A stretch of 64,000 bases of DNA, taken from Bacteroidales bacterium. GTDB lineage: Bacteria; Bacteroidota; Bacteroidia; Bacteroidales; WCHB1-69. The position numbers were made by a program, and so were the translations under genes. The notes under the pieces were generated by a model. That model searched no databases, was not told the DNA's origin, and saw only the letters and a list, made by a program, of their open reading frames with translations. The DNA lies in the NCBI GenBank assembly GCA_017616775.1, contig JAFZXM010000052.1, forward strand, positions 1-64,000, read 5' to 3'. Below are positions 16,101 to 25,400 of the stretch, piece by piece. Each line of letters begins with the position of its first letter. Position 1 is the stretch's first letter.

Positions 16101-16742
16101 TTACATGTTTACATTATTCAGCATAGGTACAAAACGACAGCTTCCATGTTGTGTAATGGAGTACTCCGTATCGCTTGTACGGATGATTTTGGTCATGGTT
16201 TGCTCTTCTTTGCCTATGGGAATGACCATTATTCCGTTTATTTTCAATTGTCGCAACAGGGCTTGTGGAATTTGGGCAGCTCCGCATGTTACCAATATGC
16301 GGTCAAAGGGAGCAAATTCCGTCCAACCGGCATAGCCGTCACCGAATTTGCCGGCGATGTGTAAGGACAATTGGTTAAATACCGTTTGCGATTGTTCGTA
16401 TAGCTGCCTTTGTCGTTCTATGGTATATACATGCATTTGCATGGCTTTGAGTATGGCCGCTTGATAACCGCTGCCTGTGCCTATTTCCAACACCTTCATG
16501 TGGGGAGTCCCTTCTAAGAGGGAACTTTGTTTTGCCACGGTATAGGGCTGGGAGATGGTTTGTTGGCAATGAATGGGCAAAGCCATGTCTTCATATGCTT
16601 TTGCTCCGTAACTTTCGGGAATAAAACAATGCCGTGGAACGGCAAGCATGGCATATAACACATGTTCATCGGTGATGCCTTTGCTTCGCAAATCGTTCAC
16701 CATATTTTGTCTTAATCCTTTGTGCAAGGCGGTATCTGTCAT
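16101..16742 (-). CDS. pcm: Protein-L-isoaspartate O-methyltransferase
   Basis: Pcm methylates isoaspartyl residues in aged proteins so that they can revert to aspartate. The 213-residue protein shows the R-x-x-F-I-P motif (37-42), the substrate segment Q-T-I-S-Q-P-Y (61-67), the SAM-binding strand V-L-E-I-G-T-G-S-G (84-92), the acidic end of strand 2 (Y-T-I-E-R) and the late F-D-R-I-L-V-T-C-G-A segment. The length is usual. It starts 57 bases after dnaN ends; the dnaN terminator lies in this gap with its T run reaching the pcm start. Confidence 0.94.
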   Translation of the reverse strand: MTDTALHKGLRQNMVNDLRSKGITDEHVLYAMLAVPRHCFIPESYGAKAYEDMALPIHCQQTISQPYTVAKQSSLLEGTPHMKVLEIGTGSGYQAAILKAMQMHVYTIERQRQLYEQSQTVFNQLSLHIAGKFGDGYAGWTEFAPFDRILVTCGAAQIPQALLRQLKINGIMVIPIGKEEQTMTKIIRTSDTEYSITQHGSCRFVPMLNNVNM

Positions 16743-16756
16743 ATAAAAATAATAAA

Positions 16757-16776
16757 GGGGAATACGGATATTCCCC
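16757..16776 (-). terminator. Intrinsic terminator after dnaN
   Basis: Bases 16757-16764 pair exactly with 16769-16776 around a CGGA loop. On the minus strand the stem is followed by a T-rich run (TTTATTATTTTTATAT) that ends at the pcm start codon. It would end dnaN transcripts and leaves almost no room for a separate pcm promoter. Confidence 0.75.
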
Positions 16777-16799
16777 CCCTTAACGATTAAAAACGTAAT

Positions 16800-17933
16800 T
16801 TATGTAAGCATTACAGGCATCAACAGCATGAGAATTTCTTCATCGCTATTGTCGTCTGTTTTGGGGAATATTAAACCGGCAGCTTGCGGGCTTGCCAATT
16901 GAATGATTACTTCATCACTGTCCAAATTGCTTAATATCTCTTGTAAAAATTTGGCACTGAACCCGATTTCGTAATTTTCATCACCGTCCATATTCTCAAA
17001 AGTGCATGCCAGCATAGAAGTGGCTTTGTTGGATAAATCCAAGTCTTCCGCTTTCATGCTTAATTTGTCGGCACCTAATTTCAAGCGAATTTGGTGGGTG
17101 GATTGGTTGGCATAAGGAGCAATGCTGCGCATACGTTGCAAAAACGGCAAACGTTCTATTTGCAATATGTTGTGATTGTTTTTGGGAATCACATTCTCGT
17201 AAGACGGATATTTGCCTTCTACCAAACGGGAGGTGATGGTGACGCTGTCTATGGTGAAACATGCCCTTGTTTCATCGTATTCCACATTCACATTGCCCAT
17301 GAGTGAATCCAATAAGTTTTTCAATACCATAATAGGCTTTTTGGGCAATATCATGGAATGCGATACATTGGGTTTTACACTCAAATTCCTGTAACGAACC
17401 AATCTGTGGGCATCTGTGGCTACAAAGGAAATGTGTTCCGGCTGTAATTCACACAGAATACCTGCCATAACAGCACGGATTCCGGCCGTATCGGTGGCAA
17501 AAGCTGTTTTGGAAATGGCATTGAGCAATATTTTGGAATCTATTTCAAAAGAGCCCATACCATTCATATTCGGCATCTGAGGAAATTCATCAGTGCTGAA
17601 ACCTACAGTGTTATAGGTGGTTTCGTCTGCATTTATGGTGATTGTGTAATTTTCGTCTATATTGAATTCCACCATTACTTCCGGTAAATTCTTGAGAGTG
17701 TCCACTATCAATTTGGGCGGTGCCAAAAATGAACCGGAACCATCGCAATCAGATAAATTCACTTTGGTAATGATGGTGGTTTCCAAATCTGTACCCGTGA
17801 TTTTAAGGGTGCCGTCTTCTATTTCGAATTTTACATTGGCAGTAGCAGGAACAGCATTGTTTTGCGAAGGTATGATACTGCTGACTGTTTGTAAGTTTTT
17901 AAGTAATAACTGACTTGGTGCGATAAATTTCAT
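16800..17933 (-). CDS. dnaN: DNA polymerase III subunit beta (sliding clamp)
   Basis: The beta clamp encircles DNA and tethers the replicative polymerase. The 377-residue protein has the three repeated clamp domains (about 1-120, 125-245, 250-377). Visible markers are the F-x-A-P-x-x-L-L start, G-T-D-L-E-T-T, the T-D-A-H-R-L segment in domain 2 (partner-binding pocket) and the C-terminal L-L-M-P-V-M-L version of the M-P-M-R-L tail. It is a single gene with its own promoter. dnaA and recF are not next to it, as is often the case in Bacteroidota. Confidence 0.96.
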   Translation of the reverse strand: MKFIAPSQLLLKNLQTVSSIIPSQNNAVPATANVKFEIEDGTLKITGTDLETTIITKVNLSDCDGSGSFLAPPKLIVDTLKNLPEVMVEFNIDENYTITINADETTYNTVGFSTDEFPQMPNMNGMGSFEIDSKILLNAISKTAFATDTAGIRAVMAGILCELQPEHISFVATDAHRLVRYRNLSVKPNVSHSMILPKKPIMVLKNLLDSLMGNVNVEYDETRACFTIDSVTITSRLVEGKYPSYENVIPKNNHNILQIERLPFLQRMRSIAPYANQSTHQIRLKLGADKLSMKAEDLDLSNKATSMLACTFENMDGDENYEIGFSAKFLQEILSNLDSDEVIIQLASPQAAGLIFPKTDDNSDEEILMLLMPVMLT

Positions 17934-17957
17934 ATTGTTATTTTATTTGTTAAGATG

Positions 17958-17965
17958 CAAAAATA
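17958..17965 (-). promoter_or_regulatory. TAnnTTTG promoter element of dnaN
   Basis: The minus strand reads TATTTTTG, about 25 bases before the dnaN start. Confidence 0.65.
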
Positions 17966-18014
17966 CTAAAAAAAATGATATCAAACAATATTAAGGAACA
18001 GTTTTTTTTATCAA

Positions 18015-18042
18015 CGGTGAAAAATCATTTTATATTTCACCG
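18015..18042. repeat. Inverted repeat between the sugar-transferase gene and dnaN
   Basis: CGGTGAAA (18015-18022) and TTTCACCG (18035-18042) are exact complements around 12 bases. On neither strand does a T run follow closely, so it is a poor intrinsic terminator. It lies about 50 bases upstream of the dnaN promoter. Confidence 0.6.
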
Positions 18043-18120
18043 GAGGCAGGTTGCATCAAAAAATTGCGTTAAAAGCGGGTTGCTGTGAAAGGGACTGTAT
18101 TTAAACGGAATTCGGCATTT

Positions 18121-19560
18121 TTATTTGCCGTTTCGTTTGAACATGCAAAGAATGGTGTGAATGATAATTTTGATATCCAATGAAATAGACATGTTTTCAA
18201 TATACATCAAATCGTATCGTAAGCGTTCTATCATTTCATCTACATTTTCGGCATATCCGTAACAAACCTGCCCCCAGGAGGTAATTCCCGGTTTTTCCAT
18301 GAGCAGCAGTTTGTAATAGGGCGCTTTTTGTATGATCTGGTCTATGTAATATTGTCGTTCGGGACGATGTCCCACCAAAGACATATTTCCTTTGAGTACA
18401 TTGAAAAATTGGGGAATTTCGTCCAAATGGGTTTTGCGTAAAAAAAGACCGAATTTGGTAATACGGGCATCATCTTTTTTGGATAATTGGGGACCGTTTA
18501 TTTCAGCATTTTCATACATGGAGCGGAACTTGATGATATAGAACGGTTTGCCGCCTTTGCCTATACGTTCCTGCAAATAGAACACACTTCCGGGAGAGGA
18601 GCGTTTTACCCCTATGGCCAAAATTAAATATATGGGTGAGCAGATAATGAGAAATGCGGCAGAAAACAATATGTCCGTTATACGTTTTGTTACCGTTTGC
18701 CATTGCGGGCGAAAACCCATGTTGATTTGAATAAACGGCTCGTCCAATATGGAGGTGTCTTTTACGGTGCGCAACAGGTGGTCTTCTATGCTGGGAATTA
18801 TTTTGAGCAGCACATGGGAGGATATTAATTGGGGAAATACTTTGTCAAACACCTCCAATTTATTGTTTTTTACCGCCACTATCACTTCTTCTATGTTTTC
18901 ATCGTGTATGATTTGGGATAAAGAAGTGTAGTCCCCGAGCAGAGGCAGCATGTCTTGGTTTTCGTTTTCGGGTATATCATTCATACACACATATCCCACA
19001 AAGCGGGCACCGGTGAATTTGGCCTTCTTTTGTAAGGTTTTCAATAAATCCAAACACAGGTCGTAATTGCCTATCATAATGGTATTGTAGGTGATATATC
19101 CTTTATACACTTGTTTTTTCAGTATGGATATAAAAGTGAGACGGGTAATGGCTGTCAATCCGAATTGCAAGCAGAAGAGTAATAAATACAGTTTGATATA
19201 ATCGGTGTAATTGATGATATAATCATCCAAAATAACCGCAAAAAACAGAATTAATGACCCGAAGAGTATGGTGGTGAAAGTGTTGGTCAATTCTTTGATT
19301 CTGGATTTTTTCCACACATGGTTATAGGTGCCGCAAAAAGCGTATAAAATAATCCAGCATAAAGGTATAAGCGTGATGCCTATATAAAATTTATAGTCTC
19401 CGAGTATGCTGTTCCATACTTGGGGTAAATGAAAATAGGAGGCCTCCTTCCATTTGCGCAATGAAAAAAAACAACACCATGCCAAGGCCGCCGTGGCAAA
19501 GTCCAAAAGTATATATATGAGGGTGAAAGTGTTCTTTTTTAAATGTTTTTTGGTGCTCAT
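18121..19560 (-). CDS. Polyprenyl-phosphate glycosylphosphotransferase (bacterial sugar transferase)
   Basis: Enzymes of this type move a sugar-1-phosphate from a nucleotide sugar to undecaprenyl phosphate and so start O-antigen, capsule or exopolysaccharide synthesis at the inner membrane. The 479-residue protein has four to five N-terminal membrane helices (about 10-130), a Rossmann-like CoA-binding middle domain (about 150-260), another membrane helix (about 285-310), and the catalytic domain with S-P-G-S-V-F-Y-L-Q-E-R-I-G, F-R-S-M, D-E-I-P-Q, N-V-L-K-G-N-M-S-L-V-G-H-R-P-E and P-G-I-T-S-W-G-Q-V. It overlaps the upstream lipoprotein stop by one base. The donor sugar cannot be read from the sequence. 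Confidence 0.92.
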   Translation of the reverse strand: MSTKKHLKKNTFTLIYILLDFATAALAWCCFFSLRKWKEASYFHLPQVWNSILGDYKFYIGITLIPLCWIILYAFCGTYNHVWKKSRIKELTNTFTTILFGSLILFFAVILDDYIINYTDYIKLYLLLFCLQFGLTAITRLTFISILKKQVYKGYITYNTIMIGNYDLCLDLLKTLQKKAKFTGARFVGYVCMNDIPENENQDMLPLLGDYTSLSQIIHDENIEEVIVAVKNNKLEVFDKVFPQLISSHVLLKIIPSIEDHLLRTVKDTSILDEPFIQINMGFRPQWQTVTKRITDILFSAAFLIICSPIYLILAIGVKRSSPGSVFYLQERIGKGGKPFYIIKFRSMYENAEINGPQLSKKDDARITKFGLFLRKTHLDEIPQFFNVLKGNMSLVGHRPERQYYIDQIIQKAPYYKLLLMEKPGITSWGQVCYGYAENVDEMIERLRYDLMYIENMSISLDIKIIIHTILCMFKRNGK

Positions 19561-20444
19561 TATATATATACAAGTTTTATATTGTCCAATAAAAAGGTAT
19601 CGGTTTGATTGATGCCGCCCGAATAACCTTTAATATATATGTCGAAATTGGTGACGTTGAAATCGGCTTCGTTGATGGCTTCGGTCAGATTGATGTATAG
19701 CTTGCGCCATTCTTTCAGTTGGCTGGTGGCATTAACAATGGCGATAGCCTCTTGGGTGGATTGGTTGGTGGAAGGATTGTTAAAATATGCGCCCACTTCT
19801 ATTTTTTGTGTGCCGGAATAATTTAATTCCAAAAAGCATATCGACATGGTGGTGCTGGTAAGATAAACGGGGGATATGGTTTTGAGTTCAAACAGGGCGT
19901 TGGAATCATTTTTTTCGAAACATATCATACCGGCAGTGTGGTTGATACTGTTGTCGTTGGCAATGTGGAGCAATAAATTTTCGTCCATTGTTTTGGTAAT
20001 GGGAGCCCCTTTGGATGAAAATTTAATGCCCGCGTCTTCAAAATTTTCTATAAAATAGAATTGGGTGAGTTCCGAATAGGTGAATTGCGGACGTATGGTA
20101 TCTACTTGTCCTTTGGTCAGGTGATGATAATTTTCGTAGATACTGTAGGTGTAATTGACCATACGTTGTTGGGATAGTCCGTTTTTAAACACCACAGGCT
20201 GAATTTGTATTTTGGCCTTTCCGTTGGCTAATACCGGAATCAGGGCGGGGATATCGTAAGAGCCACGGTCATCACCGTTGACGGTAAGACGCACGTCGGT
20301 GATTTTGGATGCAATGCTCCCTTGGCTGTTGAGGCAGGAAAAAGACACCGAATCCACATAGATATATGACGGGATATCTATCCGGGGGTTGCATGAGTAA
20401 AGGCATAAGATGCCGGCTGCCAGTAGGAAAAATATTTTTTTCAT
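19560..20444 (-). CDS. Hypothetical lipoprotein, possible jelly-roll C-terminal domain
   Basis: No function is recognised. The 294-residue protein begins with a lipoprotein signal: a hydrophobic stretch and then L-Y-S-C, with Cys18 as the lipidated residue. Residues about 20-120 resemble a beta-sandwich; the rest (about 125-294) has the alternating strands and the ending D-N-I-K-L-V-Y-I often seen in carbohydrate-binding jelly-roll modules. It lies eight bases after a Gfo/Idh/MocA oxidoreductase and overlaps the sugar-transferase start by one base. An envelope role linked to surface polysaccharide is an inference from this context. Confidence 0.75.
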   Translation of the reverse strand: MKKIFFLLAAGILCLYSCNPRIDIPSYIYVDSVSFSCLNSQGSIASKITDVRLTVNGDDRGSYDIPALIPVLANGKAKIQIQPVVFKNGLSQQRMVNYTYSIYENYHHLTKGQVDTIRPQFTYSELTQFYFIENFEDAGIKFSSKGAPITKTMDENLLLHIANDNSINHTAGMICFEKNDSNALFELKTISPVYLTSTTMSICFLELNYSGTQKIEVGAYFNNPSTNQSTQEAIAIVNATSQLKEWRKLYINLTEAINEADFNVTNFDIYIKGYSGGINQTDTFLLDNIKLVYI

Positions 20445-20452
20445 GTGTCAAA

Positions 20453-21463
20453 TTATATAATATTCATATTGTGTTGTGCCAATTCCGCTTGTTTTTTCAT
20501 GCAATCCATAATGCGATAGGCCACCTGTAACGCCTTGTATCCGTCTTCTGCAGATACGGCACACGGCTCATCGTTCCGGATACTTTGCGCAAAAAGAGAA
20601 AGCTCGGTGGCAATGGCATTCACTTGAATGTTGTCAGGCGATTCGATAAAAATGCGTTTTTTGCCTTTGCCTTCTCCTAAATCCAATATTAAAGGTAAAA
20701 AATCCTGTTCATCTTCGGGCTGATAGTCCCGTAAATGCATGATGTCGGTCTTTTTCTGCAGAAAATCCATGGTGATGTATGCATTGGGCTGGAACAACCG
20801 CATTTTACGCATTTTCTTTAAAGCTATGCGGCTGGCGGTGAGATTGGCTACAGCACCATTGGAAAAATTGATGCGGGCATTGGCAATGTCAGGTTGCTCG
20901 CTGATAACCGATACCCCGCTGGCATTAATGCTGTCGATGGGATATGGAATGATGCTGAGCAAAATGTCTATATCGTGTATCATCAAATCCAATACCACCG
21001 ATACATCCGTTCCCCTCGGGTTGAATTCCGCCAAACGGTGAGATTCTACAAACAATGGGGTGCCGACATGTTTTTTCGCGTTCAGGTAAGCATCGTTAAA
21101 ACGTTCCACATGCCCCACTTGCACTTTTAAATGATGCTGCTGGCTGTATTGTACTATCTCTTGTGCCTCCTCCAGGCGGGCGGTAATGGGCTTCTCCAAA
21201 AATATGTGCTTGCCCTGCCGTAATGCCTGCATGCCCAATTGGTGGTGATAGATGGTGGGGGATACTATGTCAAGGGCATCGCACCGCGCAATCAGTTGGT
21301 TTAAATCATCAAAATGCGGAACGGCATATTCCGATTCTATGTCTGCCGCTATGGCGGGATTGGTGTCGTAAAACCCTGTCAGCTCTATGTCTGCTATCTG
21401 CTTGAGACACTTTAAATGTATTTTTCCCAAGTGACCTACCCCGACAATTCCTATTTTTACCAT
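20453..21463 (-). CDS. Gfo/Idh/MocA-family oxidoreductase
   Basis: This family oxidises or reduces sugars and sugar nucleotides with NAD(P). The 336-residue protein starts with the Rossmann motif G-V-G-H-L-G (8-13). The family signature E-K-P is at 90-92, and its lysine is the usual catalytic residue. The alpha/beta substrate domain follows (about 125-310), with a M-I-H-D-I-D motif that supplies a histidine near the sugar. It heads a three-gene set with a lipoprotein and a polyprenyl-phosphate sugar transferase, so a nucleotide-sugar substrate is plausible. Confidence 0.88.
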   Translation of the reverse strand: MVKIGIVGVGHLGKIHLKCLKQIADIELTGFYDTNPAIAADIESEYAVPHFDDLNQLIARCDALDIVSPTIYHHQLGMQALRQGKHIFLEKPITARLEEAQEIVQYSQQHHLKVQVGHVERFNDAYLNAKKHVGTPLFVESHRLAEFNPRGTDVSVVLDLMIHDIDILLSIIPYPIDSINASGVSVISEQPDIANARINFSNGAVANLTASRIALKKMRKMRLFQPNAYITMDFLQKKTDIMHLRDYQPEDEQDFLPLILDLGEGKGKKRIFIESPDNIQVNAIATELSLFAQSIRNDEPCAVSAEDGYKALQVAYRIMDCMKKQAELAQHNMNII

Positions 21464-21486
21464 AAAATATATACCCTGTAAAAATG

Positions 21487-21494
21487 CAAATATA
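21487..21494 (-). promoter_or_regulatory. TAnnTTTG promoter element of the oxidoreductase-lipoprotein-sugar transferase set
   Basis: The minus strand reads TATATTTG, 24 bases before the Gfo/Idh/MocA start. Confidence 0.65.
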
Positions 21495-21556
21495 GCATTT
21501 TTTTATCAGATGACAGTTTAAAAATGTATAATTTTTATATCTATAGCGTAAAAGCT

Positions 21557-22213
21557 TTATGGTTTGACAATAGCGCCTGCTTCTCCGCAGGGAATGAGAA
21601 TGCGTGTTATGGAAGAAGAATCTTGGCCGGGCAATCGGCGTACAAAGGTAAAAACAATACCTTGCGAATGGATGTTGAGAGCGTGCGGCGTGTGCAGGCG
21701 GAATGTGTCCGGCTGTTGAATGCCGGGGGGCAGGTGTTTTTGAATCAAACGGTCAATCTCCGCCCTTTGGTTGAAATCCAAAATATCGCTGTCGTGAAGC
21801 AGCCGTTTTGACCGGCAGTTGTAATTAAAACTTTGACAGTCATATTCCCTGTGCTGTCCCATATCATGCATGCAGGTCAATTGTATGCTGACAATACGAT
21901 TGGTGGAGGCATACACGCTGTCTTTTATTGTCAGTTCGGGAACCTGCAGCGCGGGGGTGGAAATAAAGGCGGTATCGCGCAGGTGCGCTATAAATCGGTT
22001 TTTATATCTGTTGGCGTAGGTGTTGATGTGCATATTGAAGGCCGGCGCCTGCATAAAAACGGGCAAAGAACACCGGTAACAATAAACGGTGTCGGCATAG
22101 GCCTGTATGGTGTGCTCAAAAGGAACGGCTCTGCCGTGAACAATCCATGCGGAATCACGGTGGCATGCGGTGAAAACCATTGTTAATAGAATCAATATGC
22201 AAATTCGTTTCAT
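21557..22213 (-). CDS. DUF3298/RsiV-like lipoprotein
   Basis: The 218-residue protein starts with a lipoprotein signal ending F-T-A-C (lipidated Cys near residue 17). The C-terminal half resembles the DUF3298 domain found in RsiV-type anti-sigma proteins and lysozyme-binding lipoproteins: the pattern I-V-S-I-Q-L-T-C, then S-F-N-Y-N-C, then L-H-D-S-D-I-L-D followed by an amphipathic helix. Several extra cysteines may form disulfides. I choose the ATG at 22213 because it gives the signal peptide and lies 27 bases after a promoter element. It has no partner gene on either side. Function in the envelope is unknown. Confidence 0.65.
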   Translation of the reverse strand: MKRICILILLTMVFTACHRDSAWIVHGRAVPFEHTIQAYADTVYCYRCSLPVFMQAPAFNMHINTYANRYKNRFIAHLRDTAFISTPALQVPELTIKDSVYASTNRIVSIQLTCMHDMGQHREYDCQSFNYNCRSKRLLHDSDILDFNQRAEIDRLIQKHLPPGIQQPDTFRLHTPHALNIHSQGIVFTFVRRLPGQDSSSITRILIPCGEAGAIVKP

Positions 22214-22239
22214 CAATAAAGCATTTTTTTGCAGATGTG

Positions 22240-22247
22240 CAAAGATA
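22240..22247 (-). promoter_or_regulatory. TAnnTTTG promoter element of the DUF3298-like gene
   Basis: The minus strand reads TATCTTTG, 27 bases before the chosen start at 22213. Confidence 0.65.
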
Positions 22248-22409
22248 GCATAAAAAATGATATTGCAGCCTAACGGCATATTCCGCTTTTTGAAAGTGAA
22301 AAGAATGCGGAGCGCAACAAACGCTTTGCTTTTCTTCCGGTATTTCGTCCCTTTTGCGGCGATAATGAACTTATCGGGCTCAATTTGCAGACAACAAGAA
22401 AAAAAATGC

Positions 22410-22417
22410 TATCTTTG
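22410..22417 (+). promoter_or_regulatory. TAnnTTTG promoter of ileS with upstream TTTG
   Basis: TATCTTTG at 22410-22417 is preceded by TTTG at 22384-22387, 22 bases before it, close to the usual -33/-7 spacing in Bacteroidota. The ileS ATG follows 46 bases later. Confidence 0.75.
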
Positions 22418-22463
22418 CAAGTTTTAATGAATAATACGATTTTTTTACATTTTATATAGAAAT

Positions 22464-25400
22464 ATGGGTAAACATTATACAGAGTATACCAAATTGGATC
22501 TCACACAGTTGGCAGCGCAGGTGTTGCAAGAATGGGAAAGTGCGGATACCTTTAAGCAGAGTATGCAACTCAGGGAAGGGCAACCGAATTTTGTGTTTTT
22601 CGAAGGGCCTCCTTCAGCCAACGGCCAGCCCGGTATACACCATGTAATGGCACGTACTATCAAAGATATTTTTTGTCGTTATAAAACACAAAAAGGTTTT
22701 TGTGTCAAGCGCAAGGCCGGTTGGGATACCCACGGTTTGCCTGTGGAATTGGGCGTGGAGAAAAAATTGGGTATCACCAAAGAAGATATAGGCAAAAAAA
22801 TATCGGTAGACGAATACAACAAAGCTTGCCGTAATGAAGTGATGAAATACAAGGACATGTGGGATAACCTTACCCGCCAGATGGGTTATTGGGTGGATTT
22901 GGAGCATCCTTATATCACTTTTAAAAATGAATATATAGAAACACTTTGGTATTTGTTATCCCGAATATACCAAAAAGGCTGGTTGTACAAAGGTTATACC
23001 ATACAGCCGTATTCACCGGCAGCGGGCACGGGTTTGAGTTCGCACGAATTGAATATGCCCGGATGTTACCGTGATGTAAAAGATACCACCTGTGTGGCTC
23101 AATTTAAAGTGAAAATTAATGAGGTGTGGGCTCGCTCCGCTTTTGGAAAAGTGTTGCCGCAAGCCGATAATTTGTATTTCCTGGCATGGACTACCACCCC
23201 GTGGACCTTGCCTTCCAATACAGCGCTGGCCGTGGGTCCGGGAATAGACTATGTATTGGTACACACTTACAATGCTTATTCCGGAAAACCCATATATGTG
23301 GTAGTAGCCAAGCCTTTGTTGAATGCCCATTTCCCTAAACAAAACGAAGACTTGCCCATGGAAGACTACCGCCAGGGAGATAAAAATATACCTTACAGGG
23401 TGTTGGCGGAATGTAAAGGCAAGGATATGTCGGGTATGGCCTATGAGCAATTGATACCTTGGGTGTATCCCGGAGAAGGTGCCTTTAGAGTGATATTGGG
23501 TGATTATGTAACCACCGAAGACGGTACAGGCATTGTCCATATAGCCCCCACCTTCGGTGCCGATGACGACAGAGTGGCCAAACAGGCAGGCGTGCCTCCT
23601 TTGTTTTTGACAGATAAAGAAGGAAAACGCCAACCTATGGTGGATAAAACCGGTAAATTCTTTGTTTTAAGCGATTTGGATGAAGATTTTGTAAAAAACA
23701 ATGTCAATACCGCATTGTATGGAGAATACGCCGGCAGATATGTAAAGAATGCTTATGACAGCACACTTACCGATAAAGATGTTACTTTGGACGTGGATTT
23801 GTGTGTGATGCTAAAAATGCAGGACAAAGTTTTTAAAATAGAAAAACACACCCACAACTATCCGCATTGCTGGCGTACGGATAAACCTATATTGTATTAT
23901 CCTCTGGACAGTTGGTTTATTCGCACAACAGCAGTAAAAGACAAAATGATAGCATTGAATAAAACCATCAAATGGAAACCTGAAGCAACAGGAAGCGGAC
24001 GCTTCGGCAATTGGTTGGAGAATTTGGTGGACTGGAATCTTTCCCGTTCCCGCTATTGGGGTACCCCATTGCCTATATGGCGTACCGAAGACGGAACGGA
24101 AGAGATATGTATAGGTTCGGTAGCGGAATTGCGCAAAGAAATAGACAAATCCGTTCAAGCCGGATTGATGAAAGAGAATCCGTATAAATCTGCCGACTAT
24201 AACGATTTCGACTTGCACAGACCCTACATCGACCAAGTGTTTTTGGTATCTCCTTCCGGTAAAAAAATGGTTCGCGAAAGCGATTTGATAGACGTATGGT
24301 TCGATAGCGGAGCTATGCCTTATGCACAACACCACTATCCGTTTAATAGCATTAAAGATTCTTTTCCCGCCGATTTTATCGCCGAAGGTGTGGACCAAAC
24401 AAGAGGCTGGTTCTTCACTTTGCATGCCATAGCAGCCATGATAGACGATAGTGTGGCCTATAAAGCCGTGGTGTCTAATGGATTGGTGTTGGATAAAAAC
24501 GGAAATAAAATGTCCAAACGTTTGGGCAATGCGGTGGATCCGTTCGACACCCTGAGCAAATACGGTCCCGATGCCACCCGTTGGTATATGATCACCAATG
24601 CCCAACCCTGGGATAATTTGAAATTCGATTTGGACGGAATAGATGAAGTGAGACGTAAATTTTTCGGTACCCTGTACAATACTTACGGATTCTTTGCTTT
24701 GTATGCCAATATTGACGGCTTTGCCTATCAGGAACCTGATATAGCCGTTGAAAAGCGGCCGGAGATAGACCGTTGGATTTTATCCGAATTGAATACCTTG
24801 GTAAAAACAGTGGATGCCGCATACGGCGATTATGAACCCACCAAAGCAGGAAGAGCGATACAAACATTTGTGGATGAATGTTTGAGCAACTGGTATGTGC
24901 GCTTGTGCCGCCGCCGTTTTTGGAAAGGGGAATACAGTGAAGATAAAATCTCCGCTTATCAGACATTATATACTTGTTTGGAAACATTGTCTCAATTGAT
25001 AGCGCCTGTGTCTCCGTTCTTTGCAGACAGAATGTTTTGTGATTTGAATGCGGTAACCAACCGTTATCAGGCAACATCGGTGCATCTTACCGATTTTCCG
25101 AAAGTAAAAGAAGAACTGATAAACAAAGATTTGGAAGAAAGAATGCAGTTGGCACGCCAAATATCCTCCATGGTGCTTTCTTTGCGCAAACGTCATAACC
25201 TAAGGGTGCGCCAGCCTTTGGCAAAGATAATGATACCGGCTCAAAGTGAACATTTTAAACAGCAGGTAAATGCAGTGAAAAATTTGATTTTGAGCGAAGT
25301 GAACGTCAAAGAAATAGATTTTCTTTCGCCCGATAACAATATATTGGTAAAAAATATCAAACCTAATTTCAAAACATTGGGTCCCAAATACGGAAAAATA

